The position numbers and the translations under genes are program-made. Below are positions 1-9,708 of a DNA stretch of 64,000 nucleotides, piece after piece. The number at the start of each line of letters is the position of its first letter. The stretch's first letter is position 1. The stretch is from Buttiauxella massiliensis. Lineage in GTDB: Bacteria > Pseudomonadota > Gammaproteobacteria > Enterobacterales > Enterobacteriaceae. The notes beneath the pieces are model-generated. The model was not told the DNA's origin, ran no database searches, and was given only the letters and a program-made list of their open reading frames with translations. The stretch lies in NCBI RefSeq assembly GCF_902500225.1, contig NZ_LR722651.1, positions 248,001 to 312,000 of the forward strand, in the 5' to 3' direction.

Positions 1-2125
1 TTAACACGCCAGGCGCGCAACCACGGCATAACTGCATAACCATTTGAGTCAAAACGGGTTCCTGGCGCTCCATCTAAACGCGCACCTTTTGCATCTGCGG
101 CGTAAACCAGTGCTACCGTATCGCTTCGTTCTGGGGAGAAGGTCACCCCTTTATGGTGAGCAATCATTGAACCACTCATCCCCGCACTAGCCTGATGCCA
201 GTCATTACCCTGGCTTAATGTCGTGCTCAGAGTGCTGTAAGGTGAACGGTAAGTTCCATTCATTCCCCAGTCCATATCTCCGCCACGGCCATAGGCTGCA
301 TTAAGGCCTAGCATCATATTATTTTCTTCATCAACTGAGGTTGAGAAGCCCATACGCGTATTGCTGGCTTTACCATTACTGCTATAGCTGTCTGAATATA
401 TTTGTGTGTATCCAGAGTCTGAACGCGGGAGTGAATAACTAAAGTTCAGCGCAATCTGATCATCTTTCGTTACGCCACCATATTCATCTTCATTCCATAA
501 ACGCTGCACTGAAATCGTCCAGTTTAAATTTCCCCAGTTATTGCTATAGCCCACAGAATATTGTCGATAACTATCCTGCTGTTCCCAGTATTTATTAATC
601 GACCCAGAGATATTTAATGATCCCCATCCATCCTGAAAAGGCTGACTCAGGCTTAATGACCAGGACTGTTTTTCGCGTAATACTGCGTATTCCGAACCAC
701 TATCTTGCTGTTCAAAAGCATCACGCTGCCCATAGAAGTTTTTCGCATTGAATTTTCCCTCCAGCCAGAATGAGGTTTGCGACAATGGTAGGGTTCGGTT
801 GTAGGTCAGGCGGTATCCTTGCCCGTGGTTTTCCTGATTATCGAAATTAAAGCGTGACTGTGTAATGTCGAGAGCGAAAGCGCCAAAAAAGGTATTCAAC
901 CCAGCGCCCACTAACGCCGACTGGTAATGATCAAATCCGGTAGCACCAGAATAGAGCGACACATAATTGTTTAGGCCGTACTGCCACGTAACCTGTGCAG
1001 CAAAGGGAGATTCATTGCTATCTTGCTCATCAACTTTCCCAAGCGAAACGTTATAGCGACTCACGCCCGGTTTTAATAATTGTGGCACTGATGAATAAGG
1101 AACAGAGAAACGCCGAATACGCCCGTCAGATTCCTGAATAGTGACCAGCAAATCTCCGCCCGTATTTGCCGGTAAAATAGACTCGATTGAGAAAGGTCCT
1201 GCCGGTACGGATGTTTGATGAATAACTCTTCCATCCTGTGTCACGGTGACACGTGCATTCGTTTCCGCCATCCCTCTGATATTTGGTGCCCAGCTCAATG
1301 TGTTATCCGGGTGCATTTGATCCTGTGATTCAAGCGATGCGCCCAAAATGCTTAAACCATCAAACAGCTGGCTATCAGTATAAAATTGCCCGGCACTGAA
1401 CATGGACTTCCAGCCAATCAATGGCTTTTTTAAGGTAGTCCGGTTGCTGGAATAATGCTTTCCACTGTCGTTGTTCCAGTCGAGGCTACCAAAATGTTCA
1501 AGCAGCCAACCCGATGCAGAAGCTCTTACATCAAGCCCGAGCCAGGCACTATCCGAACTGGAGCGACTATCGCCACGTTGCTGCATCGAGTAGTAATCAG
1601 CCATATAACCGAGATTAATTGCCGGAATACCCTTCTGCCACTGCTCAGGCTGCACATAGTTGCTATCGGTATTATCCAGATATGCTTGTGGAACACTCAT
1701 CCGTAATTCCAACAATCCGGCATTAAAGGTTTCTACCGCATTACCGTAAACATCCCATTTATTAATCGTGCCACAGTAATTTTTTTCCTCCGCCAGAGAT
1801 TTATTCATCCGTAGAGTGTTAACTCCAACAGACTCGAGAAAGTAAGCGGAATGACAGGTTGCTAAGTCACCAGCTTGGGTTTTATTAAAAATCACATCGT
1901 GGCGACCACGCCAATGTTCATTGACATAAACATCAACGCTATAACGCCCTGGTGGCAATGATTTTATATCGAAAGCACTAAGATCGTTGCTCTTAGCATT
2001 TCCCATCAAAATAGCATTATTAAACGTATAACGAATATCATCCTCTGCATTAACACTCATTGGCAGAAATGAAATATTTGCCAATACTAAAAATGGAGTG
2101 ATGACTGTTTTCTTATAGAGATCCA
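1..2125 (-). CDS. Outer-membrane fimbrial usher (FimD/PapC family), 3' end outside window
   Basis: This is the usher of a chaperone-usher fimbria, the outer-membrane pore that takes chaperone-bound subunits and assembles them on the cell surface. About 708 codons are visible and the frame stays open to the window edge. Family members run to roughly 830-880 residues, so only the C-terminal plug/CTD end is missing. The N-terminus begins MDLYKKTVITPFLVL and gives a Sec signal ending near SVNA. The N-terminal domain shows the usual DLSAFDIKSLPPGRYSVDV stretch, and the middle has the FDGLSILGASLESQDQMHPD and APNIRGMAETNARVTV motifs of the barrel and plug. It follows the chaperone gene by 16 bp on the same strand, so they form one operon. 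An adhesin and further subunits probably lie beyond position 1. Confidence 0.93.
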
Positions 2126-2141
2126 TCTTGTTATATCCTTA

Positions 2142-2849
2142 CTATCCATGAGTAATGATTTTTGTTTCAACCACTCCACCGTAGTCGTTAATACTTTGAA
2201 CAATTAAATTTTGCCCGTGAGAAATGTTCTCTTTTACTTTGAATTCCATTTGACTCTTGGGTGCCACCATCTCACTTTCCTCTAAAAGACTGGAACCTAA
2301 AGCAGTTTTAATATCGACAATCGTAATAAAGAATGGCGAAGAGTTAATAACCGTAATTTTATTTCTTGCAGAGCGTAACTCTAATTTATTTTCAGCATCT
2401 GCTCTATTACCAAGCCCTTCAGGTCGCCATATAAATTTAAAGCGGGAACGGATCGCCATATTTAGCATGCCAGCATCTTTTTTATACTCATTTTTATCGA
2501 TAGCAGGGACATCCAGAATATTTAGCCACCACAGTGACTCTCTGTCATTTATGGAGATTGTTTGCAATTCCTGTTTTTTAATTCTTATCGATTGACCATT
2601 TTTCGCATCTACGCGAGCAATAGGTGGAGATATTATAAAGGGCGTAGAGATTTTTTCTGGCGGTACATCAGGATCGCCTTCATCTAACCAGATTTGAGCC
2701 AGAGATGGCGCACTGCCTGTGTTGGTCATTTGGATAGTGATTTCTGGAGCATTAGCCGGGTAGATAAAACGCGTTCCATTAACAATGATATTGTCGGCAT
2801 AGGACAATGGCGTTAATAGTATGGAATATAGCAGAATTAAAAATCTCAT
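2142..2849 (-). CDS. Periplasmic fimbrial chaperone (PapD/FimC family)
   Basis: This chaperone binds newly exported pilin subunits in the periplasm by donor-strand complementation and hands them to the usher. I chose the start MRFLILLYSILL because a GGAGGT ribosome site lies just before it; an in-frame ATG 12 bases upstream overlaps that site. The protein has a signal peptide ending near LSYA, followed by two immunoglobulin-like domains. Family signatures are visible: the subunit-anchoring Arg in NGTRFIYP, the PFIISPPIARVDAKNGQ stretch, and the FKFIWRPEGL motif, which holds the second anchoring residue region. It lies between the pilin and the usher in a compact leftward operon. Confidence 0.93.
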   Translation of the reverse strand: MRFLILLYSILLTPLSYADNIIVNGTRFIYPANAPEITIQMTNTGSAPSLAQIWLDEGDPDVPPEKISTPFIISPPIARVDAKNGQSIRIKKQELQTISINDRESLWWLNILDVPAIDKNEYKKDAGMLNMAIRSRFKFIWRPEGLGNRADAENKLELRSARNKITVINSSPFFITIVDIKTALGSSLLEESEMVAPKSQMEFKVKENISHGQNLIVQSINDYGGVVETKIITHG

Positions 2850-2903
2850 AGTGACCTCCATGTGAGTAATACCATAGCCATTTATGGCTATGGTATTTTT
2901 ACC

Positions 2904-3479
2904 TTACCAATATGTTATGTGATAATTAACTTGAGCAGTAACTGGGCCTGATGTACCAGATTTAACACCTGAGTCATTCACTTTTATATAACCAACACTG
3001 AATGAGTAGTTGCGTTTATTACTATACGAATGACCACCTTCATCATCCGCATGATAAGAGGTTCTTTTGCTAGCATCAATTTTTGCGCCATCTTTGGTCA
3101 TAAGCAACAGCCCTACATTATTCAATGCTCCATTTGAATTTTTCAAATATCCCTGTTTTGTGACATTATCATCATTAAACTGAATGGCAATCTTCGGAGG
3201 TTTATTAGCAACCAATCCACAATCTTCAAGTGTCAACTTAAATGGTACAGCGTTAGTTCTTGTTTCTGTCGTTAGTATTTCTGAAAGTCTTATTGGTGGT
3301 AAAGATACTAGTTTTCCTCTATCAGAGGTAGATATCTTGCATGAACTCTCAAATACAAGGCCATTGAAATGAACAACATTTGACCATTCTTTTATTCCTG
3401 AACCATTATCTCCCGCAGCCATTGCAACAGGAGAAAAACTAATACACGTTAATAAAGCAATAATTGATACTTTATTCAT
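2904..3479 (-). CDS. Fimbrial subunit (type 1 pilin family)
   Basis: This is a 191-residue pilin with a signal peptide ending at AMA. The mature protein has two cysteines (in ESSCKIST and LEDCG) spaced as in type 1 pilins, where they form the fold's disulfide. It ends in a short beta strand whose penultimate residue is tyrosine (NYHITYW, read as HITYW at the very end), the chaperone- and usher-recognition pattern of the family. It is the first gene of the leftward operon, 54 bp before the chaperone, so it may be the major shaft subunit, although further subunits could lie outside the window. Sequence alone does not name the fimbrial type. Confidence 0.88.
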   Translation of the reverse strand: MNKVSIIALLTCISFSPVAMAAGDNGSGIKEWSNVVHFNGLVFESSCKISTSDRGKLVSLPPIRLSEILTTETRTNAVPFKLTLEDCGLVANKPPKIAIQFNDDNVTKQGYLKNSNGALNNVGLLLMTKDGAKIDASKRTSYHADDEGGHSYSNKRNYSFSVGYIKVNDSGVKSGTSGPVTAQVNYHITYW

Positions 3480-3873
3480 AAAATTTTCCTTTTGTTAGGA
3501 GTACAGTAAATCTGTATCTACCAAGAGGTATTTACCTCAGCCTTATTATAAATAAGTAAATATATAAGTAACTACGGAGATTAACGTATTTGCATAATGC
3601 TTAGTACTTGCCACTAATACATTAATATTAAAATACATTATTTAATAGAATGTATTTTAATTTATGAAAGATCATTAAATAAATTAAACCATTAAATATC
3701 AACGAACTTACATTAGAGACAAATAACTTCTGCTTAATAATTCGGTAAAACCGATTTATTATTATGCACAATAAGCTAAATCTCATTAGGTCTAACATCT
3801 TATCGTTAGCCCAATTAATGGATGACAGTAAATTCACTGTCCTGGAGAAAATAACTCTATAGAGGGAAGACCC
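3480..3873. other. Divergent AT-rich control region of fimbrial operon 1
   Basis: This 394-bp gap separates the leftward pilin gene from the rightward LuxR-type regulator. It is strongly AT-rich and should hold both promoters. It contains the hairpin at 3629-3659. I found no long inverted repeats of the kind that bound the fimS switch and no recombinase gene nearby, so phase variation by inversion is not supported. Confidence 0.6.
3629..3659. repeat. AT-rich perfect inverted repeat, hairpin or operator
   Basis: TAAAATACATT at 3629-3639 is repeated in inverse at 3649-3659, with a 9-base centre. The stem is almost pure A/T, so a dimeric-protein operator is as likely as an RNA hairpin. It lies between the fimbrial operon and its presumed LuxR-type regulator. 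Confidence 0.5.
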
Positions 3874-4509
3874 ATGCTTAACTACGCAGCAGAGCAAAAA
3901 TTGTTCTTAGTTACCCGACCCTCAGTGCAAAATCATCTTCTTCTGGAGCGCTTGAATCAGGAAATTAAGATCCCGGTTGTGGTCCTGAATGTAAAGAAAC
4001 CAATGATGTTTTATGCTTCTGAGAAATCTATCTTTATTTACGATACAGACGCAGCCAGCAGTAAATCCAACAAAGTCTGGCCAAAGTTGCTTGCGGAAAG
4101 CCAATCCAGCATGCGGATATGCCTGCTTAACTGCTCGAGGGCATTGTCTGTTTATGAGAAATCAATTTGGCATCGTTTCGATACCGTATTACCCGATGAC
4201 ACCACACCAGGCAGTCTGGTTAACGCCATAAAAATTATGATGCAAAACAGATATGAAGATAATGCAAACACTTGCCTTCAAACCGCACCGGAACAAACCT
4301 ATGGTGATAAAAACTCAGGCAATTTGACCATACGGGAATACGAAATTCTGCACGAGTTATGTAAAGGTGAGTCTAATGCTCGCATCGCTCAATCCTTCTT
4401 TATCAGTGAAAACACAGTACGAACTCATATTTATAATATTTTTAAGAAAATATCGGTAAATAATCGAATACAGGCTGTAAATTGGGTTAACCATCAACTT
4501 ATTAATTAA
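3874..4509 (+). CDS. LuxR-family (FixJ/CsgD-like) transcriptional regulator
   Basis: This is a 211-residue DNA-binding regulator. The C-terminal third (about residues 148-210) is a LuxR-type helix-turn-helix: LTIREYEILHELCKGESNARIAQSFFISENTVRTHIYNIFKKI. The N-terminal part resembles a receiver-like fold but lacks an obvious DD...D...K acid pocket, so it is probably not a phosphorylated response regulator; CsgD is a known example of this kind. A GAGGGAAGA ribosome site precedes the ATG. It is divergent from fimbrial operon 1, so regulation of that operon is the likely role, inferred from position only. Confidence 0.85.
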   Translation: MLNYAAEQKLFLVTRPSVQNHLLLERLNQEIKIPVVVLNVKKPMMFYASEKSIFIYDTDAASSKSNKVWPKLLAESQSSMRICLLNCSRALSVYEKSIWHRFDTVLPDDTTPGSLVNAIKIMMQNRYEDNANTCLQTAPEQTYGDKNSGNLTIREYEILHELCKGESNARIAQSFFISENTVRTHIYNIFKKISVNNRIQAVNWVNHQLIN

Positions 4510-4614
4510 TTACATCAATTGACCAACAGTGCAATAATAACGGGGTTGATTGACTAAATAAATCCAATATGTATATCTAATAAGGGACTTTCGCGCTCAA
4601 GGATGTATTGCCAC

Positions 4615-5463
4615 ATGCTTAAAAAGAATATCGTACAGGAAGTATTAAATTACATCGAAAATAATATCGATGTGAATATTAACATTGATGATATATCCAG
4701 ATTTACGGGTTACAGCCGCCGGCACATCCAGACTATTTTTAAACAACATGTAAGAATACCTCTCGGTCTCTACATTCGTAAACGTAGGGTAACTCGTGCA
4801 TCTATCTTCCTGCGTCTAACTAATATGAATGTGATTGATATATCTGCGAAATTTGGCTACGACTCGCAACAGTCCTTTTGCCGGGAATTTAAAAAAGCAG
4901 CAGGCTTAACCCCACTTCAGTACCGCAGAAGTAGCTGTTGGGATTTCTCACCATTGCAGGCAGAATTCAACTTTAACCGCATCGAAGTAGGCAGTTTTCA
5001 GATATGCACCTTGCCCGAAGGATATGTTTCAGGTCAAATGTCCCACCAAGAAATCGCCATCCCAGCCAATGAGAATATTTTAGAGGTCCGCTGGAATACC
5101 ATCATCAACCATTTGAATAACCAGAAACAAAATATTTGGTCGATATCTGAATATAAAGCGCATAAGAAACATTCAATGCGCATAAAGCTAAGTTCGATTA
5201 TTGGCGTACATAATAAAGAGGTAAACAAAAAACCGGGTGATCACACCTACCCTTCGGGGATATATGCCCGATTTTCATTCAGGTGCAATAAAGAAGAATA
5301 CTCTAAGTATTCAAAACATATTTATCTCAACATTTTTCCTAAACACAGGTTAAAACGCAGACCAGCCCCTGACATTGAGGTTTTCACTTATAACGGCTAC
5401 GCCTGGCCTGATAATGCTCTGGATTGTGAATACTACATCCCTGTAGAAACAGTAGCCGAATAA
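4615..5463 (+). CDS. AraC-family regulator with C-terminal GyrI-like domain (Rob-like)
   Basis: The N-terminal 100 residues contain the two helix-turn-helix motifs of the MarA/SoxS/Rob group (DDISRFTGYSRRHIQTIFKQ and VIDISAKFGYDSQQSFCREFKKAAGLTPLQYR). The remainder is a GyrI-like effector-binding domain, giving Rob's architecture and length (about 282 versus 289 residues). I chose the second methionine (MLKKNIVQ) because it aligns with the Rob N-terminus and is properly spaced from AAGG; an ATG 12 bases upstream sits directly on that AAGG. Rob-type proteins control efflux and stress genes, and here an MFS transporter gene converges with it, only 3 bp away. It is a paralogue rather than Rob itself, since Rob lies elsewhere in enterobacteria. 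Confidence 0.85.
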   Translation: MLKKNIVQEVLNYIENNIDVNINIDDISRFTGYSRRHIQTIFKQHVRIPLGLYIRKRRVTRASIFLRLTNMNVIDISAKFGYDSQQSFCREFKKAAGLTPLQYRRSSCWDFSPLQAEFNFNRIEVGSFQICTLPEGYVSGQMSHQEIAIPANENILEVRWNTIINHLNNQKQNIWSISEYKAHKKHSMRIKLSSIIGVHNKEVNKKPGDHTYPSGIYARFSFRCNKEEYSKYSKHIYLNIFPKHRLKRRPAPDIEVFTYNGYAWPDNALDCEYYIPVETVAE

Positions 5464-5466
5464 CAA

Positions 5467-6711
5467 CTAGCTGTGTTGCCTGACTTGCGCACTATTATCG
5501 AGCTTTCTGATCGCTGGCGTGAAACTGGCTGCGAAGGTTGCAACCAGAACCGCAGCTGCACAAGACAGTAAAACATTAGTGTTGCCGTAGTGCATCGCAA
5601 GAGGGCCTGCGGCAATTTCGCCAATCGGAATCGCCACAAATGAACCCAATGCATCATAGGCATAAACACGTGCAAGTTTTTCAGGCGGGATATGAGTTTG
5701 TAGCGATTGCGCCCAGGCCACACCGAACAACCCAAAACCAACTCCAGCTATAAAAAATGCCGCCATCAAAACTGAGGTCGACGGAATCAAAGCCAGGATC
5801 ACAATTGGCCCTGCGCAAAATGCCGTCAAAATTGTGCCAATTAACAAATCCCGACGTGGCCGCCAACGAAGCGCAATAACAGAGCCGACAATCAAGCCCA
5901 TACTTTGGGCGGCGATCGCCATGCCCCAACCTGTTCGGCCAAATGTTGCATCTGCGACTACCGGGCCCAGCACCATCATCACCCCGCTAAAAGCCGCATT
6001 CACGATGGTAAATTGCACCACAATTGCCCAGACCCATGAGCGAGAAATAAACTCCACCCAACCGTCCTTTAAATCCTGCAAGATATTGGATTGCGCGCTT
6101 TGAGGTTGTGCCGAATTAGTTCGAATCATTAAATACAGTGGTGCTGATGCTGCAAATCCTAAAGCATCAATGGCCAATCCCCAGCCCGGCCCCATTACGC
6201 TTATGAGAACACCGCCCAGTGATGCACCAATGACCGTTCCGCCATAAATACCTAACTGGATAAAAGCATTCGCTTCCCGTAAGGAATGCACCGGAACAGT
6301 TTGTGGGACCATAGCTTGCGAAGCGGGTAACGAGGCCCCCGCGGCTGCACCGTTTATAGCGCCAAGTATCACCAACAGCATGATGGTTGCCGAGCCATCA
6401 AGAACGAGGCCAGCAACAACCCCTTGTGAGATTGCAGCGATAACCGATGAGTACAGCAGAACACGGCTTCGGGAATAGCGATCGGCAAGTACACCGCCAA
6501 TCAATAAGAAAGCGACGTTAAAAATCGAGCGAGCAGCAATAACAATGCCCAAATCAGCGGCCGATCCCCCCATGTCGAGCACGGCAAACGCCAGAGCAAT
6601 GGGTGCGATGCCATTGCCCAGTACCGTCAGCAGACGTGCAAAAAATAAATTGCGGAACGGCGCGTAGTAAAATGCCCGCTTAGAAGATATCGCTGCCGTA
6701 TCTGTACTCAC
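5467..6711 (-). CDS. MFS transporter, EntS/MFS_3-like exporter
   Basis: This 414-residue inner-membrane protein has about 12 hydrophobic segments. The motif GGVLADRYSRSRVLLYSS after the second helix is the MFS loop 2-3 signature. The N-terminus (FRNLFFARLLTVLGNGIAPIALAFAVLDMGGSAADLGIVIAAR) is typical of the EntS/MFS_3 subgroup, which exports siderophores and drugs by proton antiport. The substrate cannot be read from sequence. The stop codon lies 3 bp from that of the convergent Rob-like regulator, an arrangement that suggests a regulator-efflux pair acquired together. Confidence 0.85.
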   Translation of the reverse strand: MSTDTAAISSKRAFYYAPFRNLFFARLLTVLGNGIAPIALAFAVLDMGGSAADLGIVIAARSIFNVAFLLIGGVLADRYSRSRVLLYSSVIAAISQGVVAGLVLDGSATIMLLVILGAINGAAAGASLPASQAMVPQTVPVHSLREANAFIQLGIYGGTVIGASLGGVLISVMGPGWGLAIDALGFAASAPLYLMIRTNSAQPQSAQSNILQDLKDGWVEFISRSWVWAIVVQFTIVNAAFSGVMMVLGPVVADATFGRTGWGMAIAAQSMGLIVGSVIALRWRPRRDLLIGTILTAFCAGPIVILALIPSTSVLMAAFFIAGVGFGLFGVAWAQSLQTHIPPEKLARVYAYDALGSFVAIPIGEIAAGPLAMHYGNTNVLLSCAAAVLVATFAASFTPAIRKLDNSAQVRQHS

Positions 6712-7179
6712 TAATATTCCTCGAACATGTTTTGAGGCTTAATACTTCACTGTGGTGTGAGTTATGCCGCTTATCATAAATGTACTATCAGTTATACCAC
6801 CAAATATTTAATTCTATATATTTTATGTAGTTAACATTCTACTTTTGATAATAGAATCTATGTAATGCTGAACTTCCCCCTTGCTAACCCCCCACAAGTT
6901 CGTTGTTATGTACTAACGAGTCATGGCTGAAGTCATAACCAGAAGGGTTAAATATCAGTAATTCCAGCTCAACCCCAAATATAAAGAGGTTCCGAAGAGC
7001 TACATAACATCAATGGAATACAGAACTCACCTGGCAGGCTGAAATACGTAAAAACAGTGCCTGGTTTTACGCTTATGGTGAATGACTAAGGTATGTAACT
7101 GCTGGCATGACATCGTCAAGCCAGCAGTTAAGAGAGAAACATAAGAATGGTATCTGAAGAAAAAGACTACGGCGAAATG
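6712..7179. other. 468-bp intergenic region with hairpin, no gene seen
   Basis: No convincing reading frame is present. The left end is the AT-rich promoter region of the leftward MFS gene. The right end carries an 11-bp perfect stem (TAACTGCTGGC, 7096-7106, and its inverse, 7120-7130) lying 3' of the leftward secreted-protein gene; it could end that transcript, though no strong T-run follows. Confidence 0.5.
7096..7130 (-). terminator. Stem-loop downstream of secreted-protein gene
   Basis: The stem is an 11-bp perfect inverted repeat (TAACTGCTGGC/GCCAGCAGTTA) with a 13-base loop. It lies 50 bp past the stop of the gene at 7180-7683. The lack of a clear U-tract makes terminator function uncertain. 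Confidence 0.45.
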
Positions 7180-7683
7180 CTATTGGCCGTAAGTTGCATT
7201 GGCCTCATCACTCGGGTTTTCGTCGTCTGTTTCTCCGTAAAGAGTGTTCGCAGTTTCATCCGGCAGTTTTTCTAATTTTCCGCAAATATAAACATGTGAA
7301 CCTAGAGCCAAGCGGTAAGTCTCCTCAGACTGACCGTTGTCACGAGCTGCGCCCCATACAATACTTGGGCTATCAGCTAAGCCAATGTAAGATTTCGATA
7401 AATTATCGTAGATAACCCTATTGTATTGTTCGTACTGTCTGCGATCAGATGTAGGCGTGCGTGATAAAAAGAGATCGACTGCGCCAGTTTGCTTGTTTTT
7501 CAGACCGATTAACGTATGTCCGGAATTGGAATCTGTAAGGTCGGTAAAGATGACCTTAATGGATTTACCGCAGGTCAAAGTGTACGTGGCAAGGTCATTG
7601 CCCAATTTCACCTCTTTCGAAAAACCCGAAAAGGAAGCCATAAGAAGTAAAACGGGTAGTACACTGGTTTTTTTTAGATTCAT
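7180..7683 (-). CDS. Secreted or periplasmic protein of unknown function
   Basis: This 167-residue protein starts with a Sec-type signal (MNLKKTSVLPVLLLMASFSGFS). The mature part carries two cysteines (TLTCGKS and VYICGKL) that could form a disulfide, and it ends in an acidic, low-complexity tail (ETDDENPSDEANATYGQ). I recognise no family. It lies alone, flanked by intergenic regions of 468 and 656 bp. The presence of a clear signal peptide and a full-length open frame supports a real gene. Confidence 0.7.
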   Translation of the reverse strand: MNLKKTSVLPVLLLMASFSGFSKEVKLGNDLATYTLTCGKSIKVIFTDLTDSNSGHTLIGLKNKQTGAVDLFLSRTPTSDRRQYEQYNRVIYDNLSKSYIGLADSPSIVWGAARDNGQSEETYRLALGSHVYICGKLEKLPDETANTLYGETDDENPSDEANATYGQ

Positions 7684-8339
7684 TTTCTTAGCCTAACTCA
7701 CGTTTAACCACAAATAACGTCACCTGGTGACCTGTGTTTTCTAAAAAATGCTGGTTTGTCATTCTTATTGCTGTAACGATTCTCGCCAAAAAAGTAAGTG
7801 CTAACTATGTATAGAAAATGCTTCATTTCCAAGTGAATGAAAATGCATATCACCTTTATTACCCCGACCTAAAAGGGAGAGGATAATCCAGTTGGCGTTA
7901 ACATTCACAAGGCAAAGAAACATTTGTTACATGATCCACCAACATCAAATTTTTCATTACAGCTAACTCTAAGCTTAGGAGTTTTTACCCGAAAATCAAT
8001 ACAAGCAAAGTGCCACTGAGACCCAGGCTACCTTTTTGTAACTCTGTAATTTTATCGAGTATATACCAGGCCTACGCGGAAATTAAAGTCCATTATTTTC
8101 ATAAACTAATATTTATCGCCACACAAAGATGCGTACACAAAATTCTGATTTTTAGAAAATGGTTTCTCTTTTTTTATGTTTGCATCGAACTATCTCCAAT
8201 AGGACTATATACACCTAGGAAATATCCTAATAAATATCTTATAAAAGAGTTGAAATCCTAAAGACGACTTCTTAACCAATGAGATAACTTACAACATGAT
8301 CAGTAAAATCTCTTACTCTTTAACTATGCAGGATGCAAA
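7684..8339. other. 656-bp intergenic region, no supported gene
   Basis: The stretch is AT-rich. A short open frame at 8010-8261 has no ribosome site, signal peptide or recognisable domain and is probably chance. The region should hold the promoters of the divergent secreted-protein and LuxR-type genes. Confidence 0.5.
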
Positions 8340-9014
8340 ATGTTAAAAAACATCAATGGACTTGTGAGTATTTTTATACTCACTCAAAATAAATTCCTAA
8401 AACTTGGCCTAGAGTCAGTCATTGAGGGCGCCTTCTCAAAATGTGATAGAGATAACGTTTCATATAATATATGTGACATCAATAGCCTTAATGATCTTAC
8501 GATAAAAATGTTGCGAGCAGGTGGTAAATCAATCGTTTTCTTTGATTCAGATGGTTTCTTTTTCCACGATCGTCTGGAAATGGTTAATAAAATCAATGAT
8601 ACCAATCTGCAGTTTGAATCTGTATTCCTATGCGATGGCGCTGAATATAACAAAATGAGCCATTTTTATAATTTACTCTTTAAGACGGTGTTAAATAAAT
8701 CCATTCCATTACGTCATACAAAAATGGATATTGAGGGCGTAATTATTAAGATGGTAGGCACCAGAGATCTTGAATCCCGACAAGATATCTTGCCAGAAAT
8801 TTGCACACCGTTTTTAAAATTAACAACTCGTGAGGCTAACGTATTGAAAAATATCTTCAAGGGAAAGAATACCAGGGAAATAGCTAACAACTTGTATATT
8901 AGTGAGAAAACCGTGCTTGCACATAGATCAAGAATCTATTCAAAATTTAGCGTGCATTCCTTAAGTGAATTGTACTTTTTTATACGAAATAGTACGCATA
9001 TCAAAAACTTGTAA
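8340..9014 (+). CDS. LuxR-family transcriptional regulator
   Basis: The 224-residue protein has a C-terminal LuxR-type helix-turn-helix at about residues 155-215 (LTTREANVLKNIFKGKNTREIANNLYISEKTVLAHRSRIYSKF). The N-terminal half is divergent, with a FFDSDGFFF stretch where a response regulator would carry its acidic site, but no complete phosphoacceptor set. An AGGA ribosome site precedes the ATG. It is followed closely by two small genes for secreted and membrane proteins and then, convergently, by a LysR-type gene, so it may control that small operon or the neighbouring fimbriae. The target is inferred from position only. Confidence 0.84.
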   Translation: MLKNINGLVSIFILTQNKFLKLGLESVIEGAFSKCDRDNVSYNICDINSLNDLTIKMLRAGGKSIVFFDSDGFFFHDRLEMVNKINDTNLQFESVFLCDGAEYNKMSHFYNLLFKTVLNKSIPLRHTKMDIEGVIIKMVGTRDLESRQDILPEICTPFLKLTTREANVLKNIFKGKNTREIANNLYISEKTVLAHRSRIYSKFSVHSLSELYFFIRNSTHIKNL

Positions 9015-9022
9015 CATATTTA

Positions 9023-9526
9023 TTGGAGAACAAAAATGGGAAAGTTATAAAGTTCTTTTTAATTTGTTGTATGTCTTTACTTGTCAGCACGCAAAGTATT
9101 GCATCAAGAGGTGCAACAGATTGGCTGCTGACGAAATCCGACAAAATTAGCGAGATTGAAAAGAACAAATCATTTTATTTCGATAATAATAATGCTTACC
9201 CAAAACTTGCAGATGTCGTTGAACCCGTAAATTGCCAAACAGCATTACCAGATGGCAGCAGCAAACTTCATTCGCTGCCTAATATCCAGTATCGTAAACT
9301 AACACCAAAAAATGAAGCATTGCGTTATGAACAAAAACGGAGTGCTAAAAAAAGTGTTAAGTCGGTCATTGCAATTCCTTTTACAACTGAGCAATATGAA
9401 ATTCAGTTCTTAACACCTTTTGCACAAAGAAATTTGCAAGCGGAAGAGACTTTCGTCAACGTTTCACAAAAAATCACTATCCAAGCGTGTTTAAAAATCA
9501 GAGATGTCTTGATTTATTGGTTCTAA
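9023..9526 (+). CDS. Secreted protein of unknown function, start codon uncertain
   Basis: The reading frame encodes a hydrophobic signal region (VIKFFLICCMSLLVSTQSIAS) and about 140 further residues with two cysteines (PVNCQTAL and IQACLKI). The expected start is odd. A GGAG site is correctly placed before an ATG at 9036, but that ATG opens a frame closing after four codons. The long frame is reached only from a TTG at 9023 with no ribosome site, or by gaining one base in the GGG run after the ATG. So either it uses TTG or the copy has a one-base deletion at its start. It lies 8 bp after the LuxR-type gene. No family recognised. Confidence 0.55.
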   Translation: MENKNGKVIKFFLICCMSLLVSTQSIASRGATDWLLTKSDKISEIEKNKSFYFDNNNAYPKLADVVEPVNCQTALPDGSSKLHSLPNIQYRKLTPKNEALRYEQKRSAKKSVKSVIAIPFTTEQYEIQFLTPFAQRNLQAEETFVNVSQKITIQACLKIRDVLIYWF

Positions 9527-9582
9527 AAGCAAAACAGATAGGGTATTTTCCTGAATCAAATATTATATATGATGAGGTAATA

Positions 9583-9708
9583 ATGAATATTAACCTTTCC
9601 ATTTTTTTAATTGCCTCTTTAGCCCTTTTTATATTTATCATTTTTGTTATTAGAAAAGCCATTTCGGAATTCAGACAAAAACACGCCATTACTTTAAAAT
9701 TAAAGTAA
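9583..9708 (+). CDS. Small single-span membrane protein, 41 residues
   Basis: A GAGGT ribosome site lies 6 bases before the ATG. The product is one hydrophobic helix (INLSIFLIASLALFIFIIFV) followed by a basic tail (RKAISEFRQKHAITLKLK), so it would sit in the inner membrane with the tail in the cytoplasm. It follows the secreted-protein gene by about 56 bp and precedes a strong hairpin that overlaps its last codons. It may be part of the LuxR-led operon. Function unknown. Confidence 0.55.
   Translation: MNINLSIFLIASLALFIFIIFVIRKAISEFRQKHAITLKLK

Noticed and set aside
3628..3897. 89-residue leftward open frame upstream of the fimbrial operon
   Set aside because: AT-rich, no ribosome site or domain, and it overlaps the start of the LuxR-type gene.
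8010..8261. 83-residue rightward open frame
   Set aside because: No ribosome site, no recognisable signal or domain, and composition typical of intergenic DNA.
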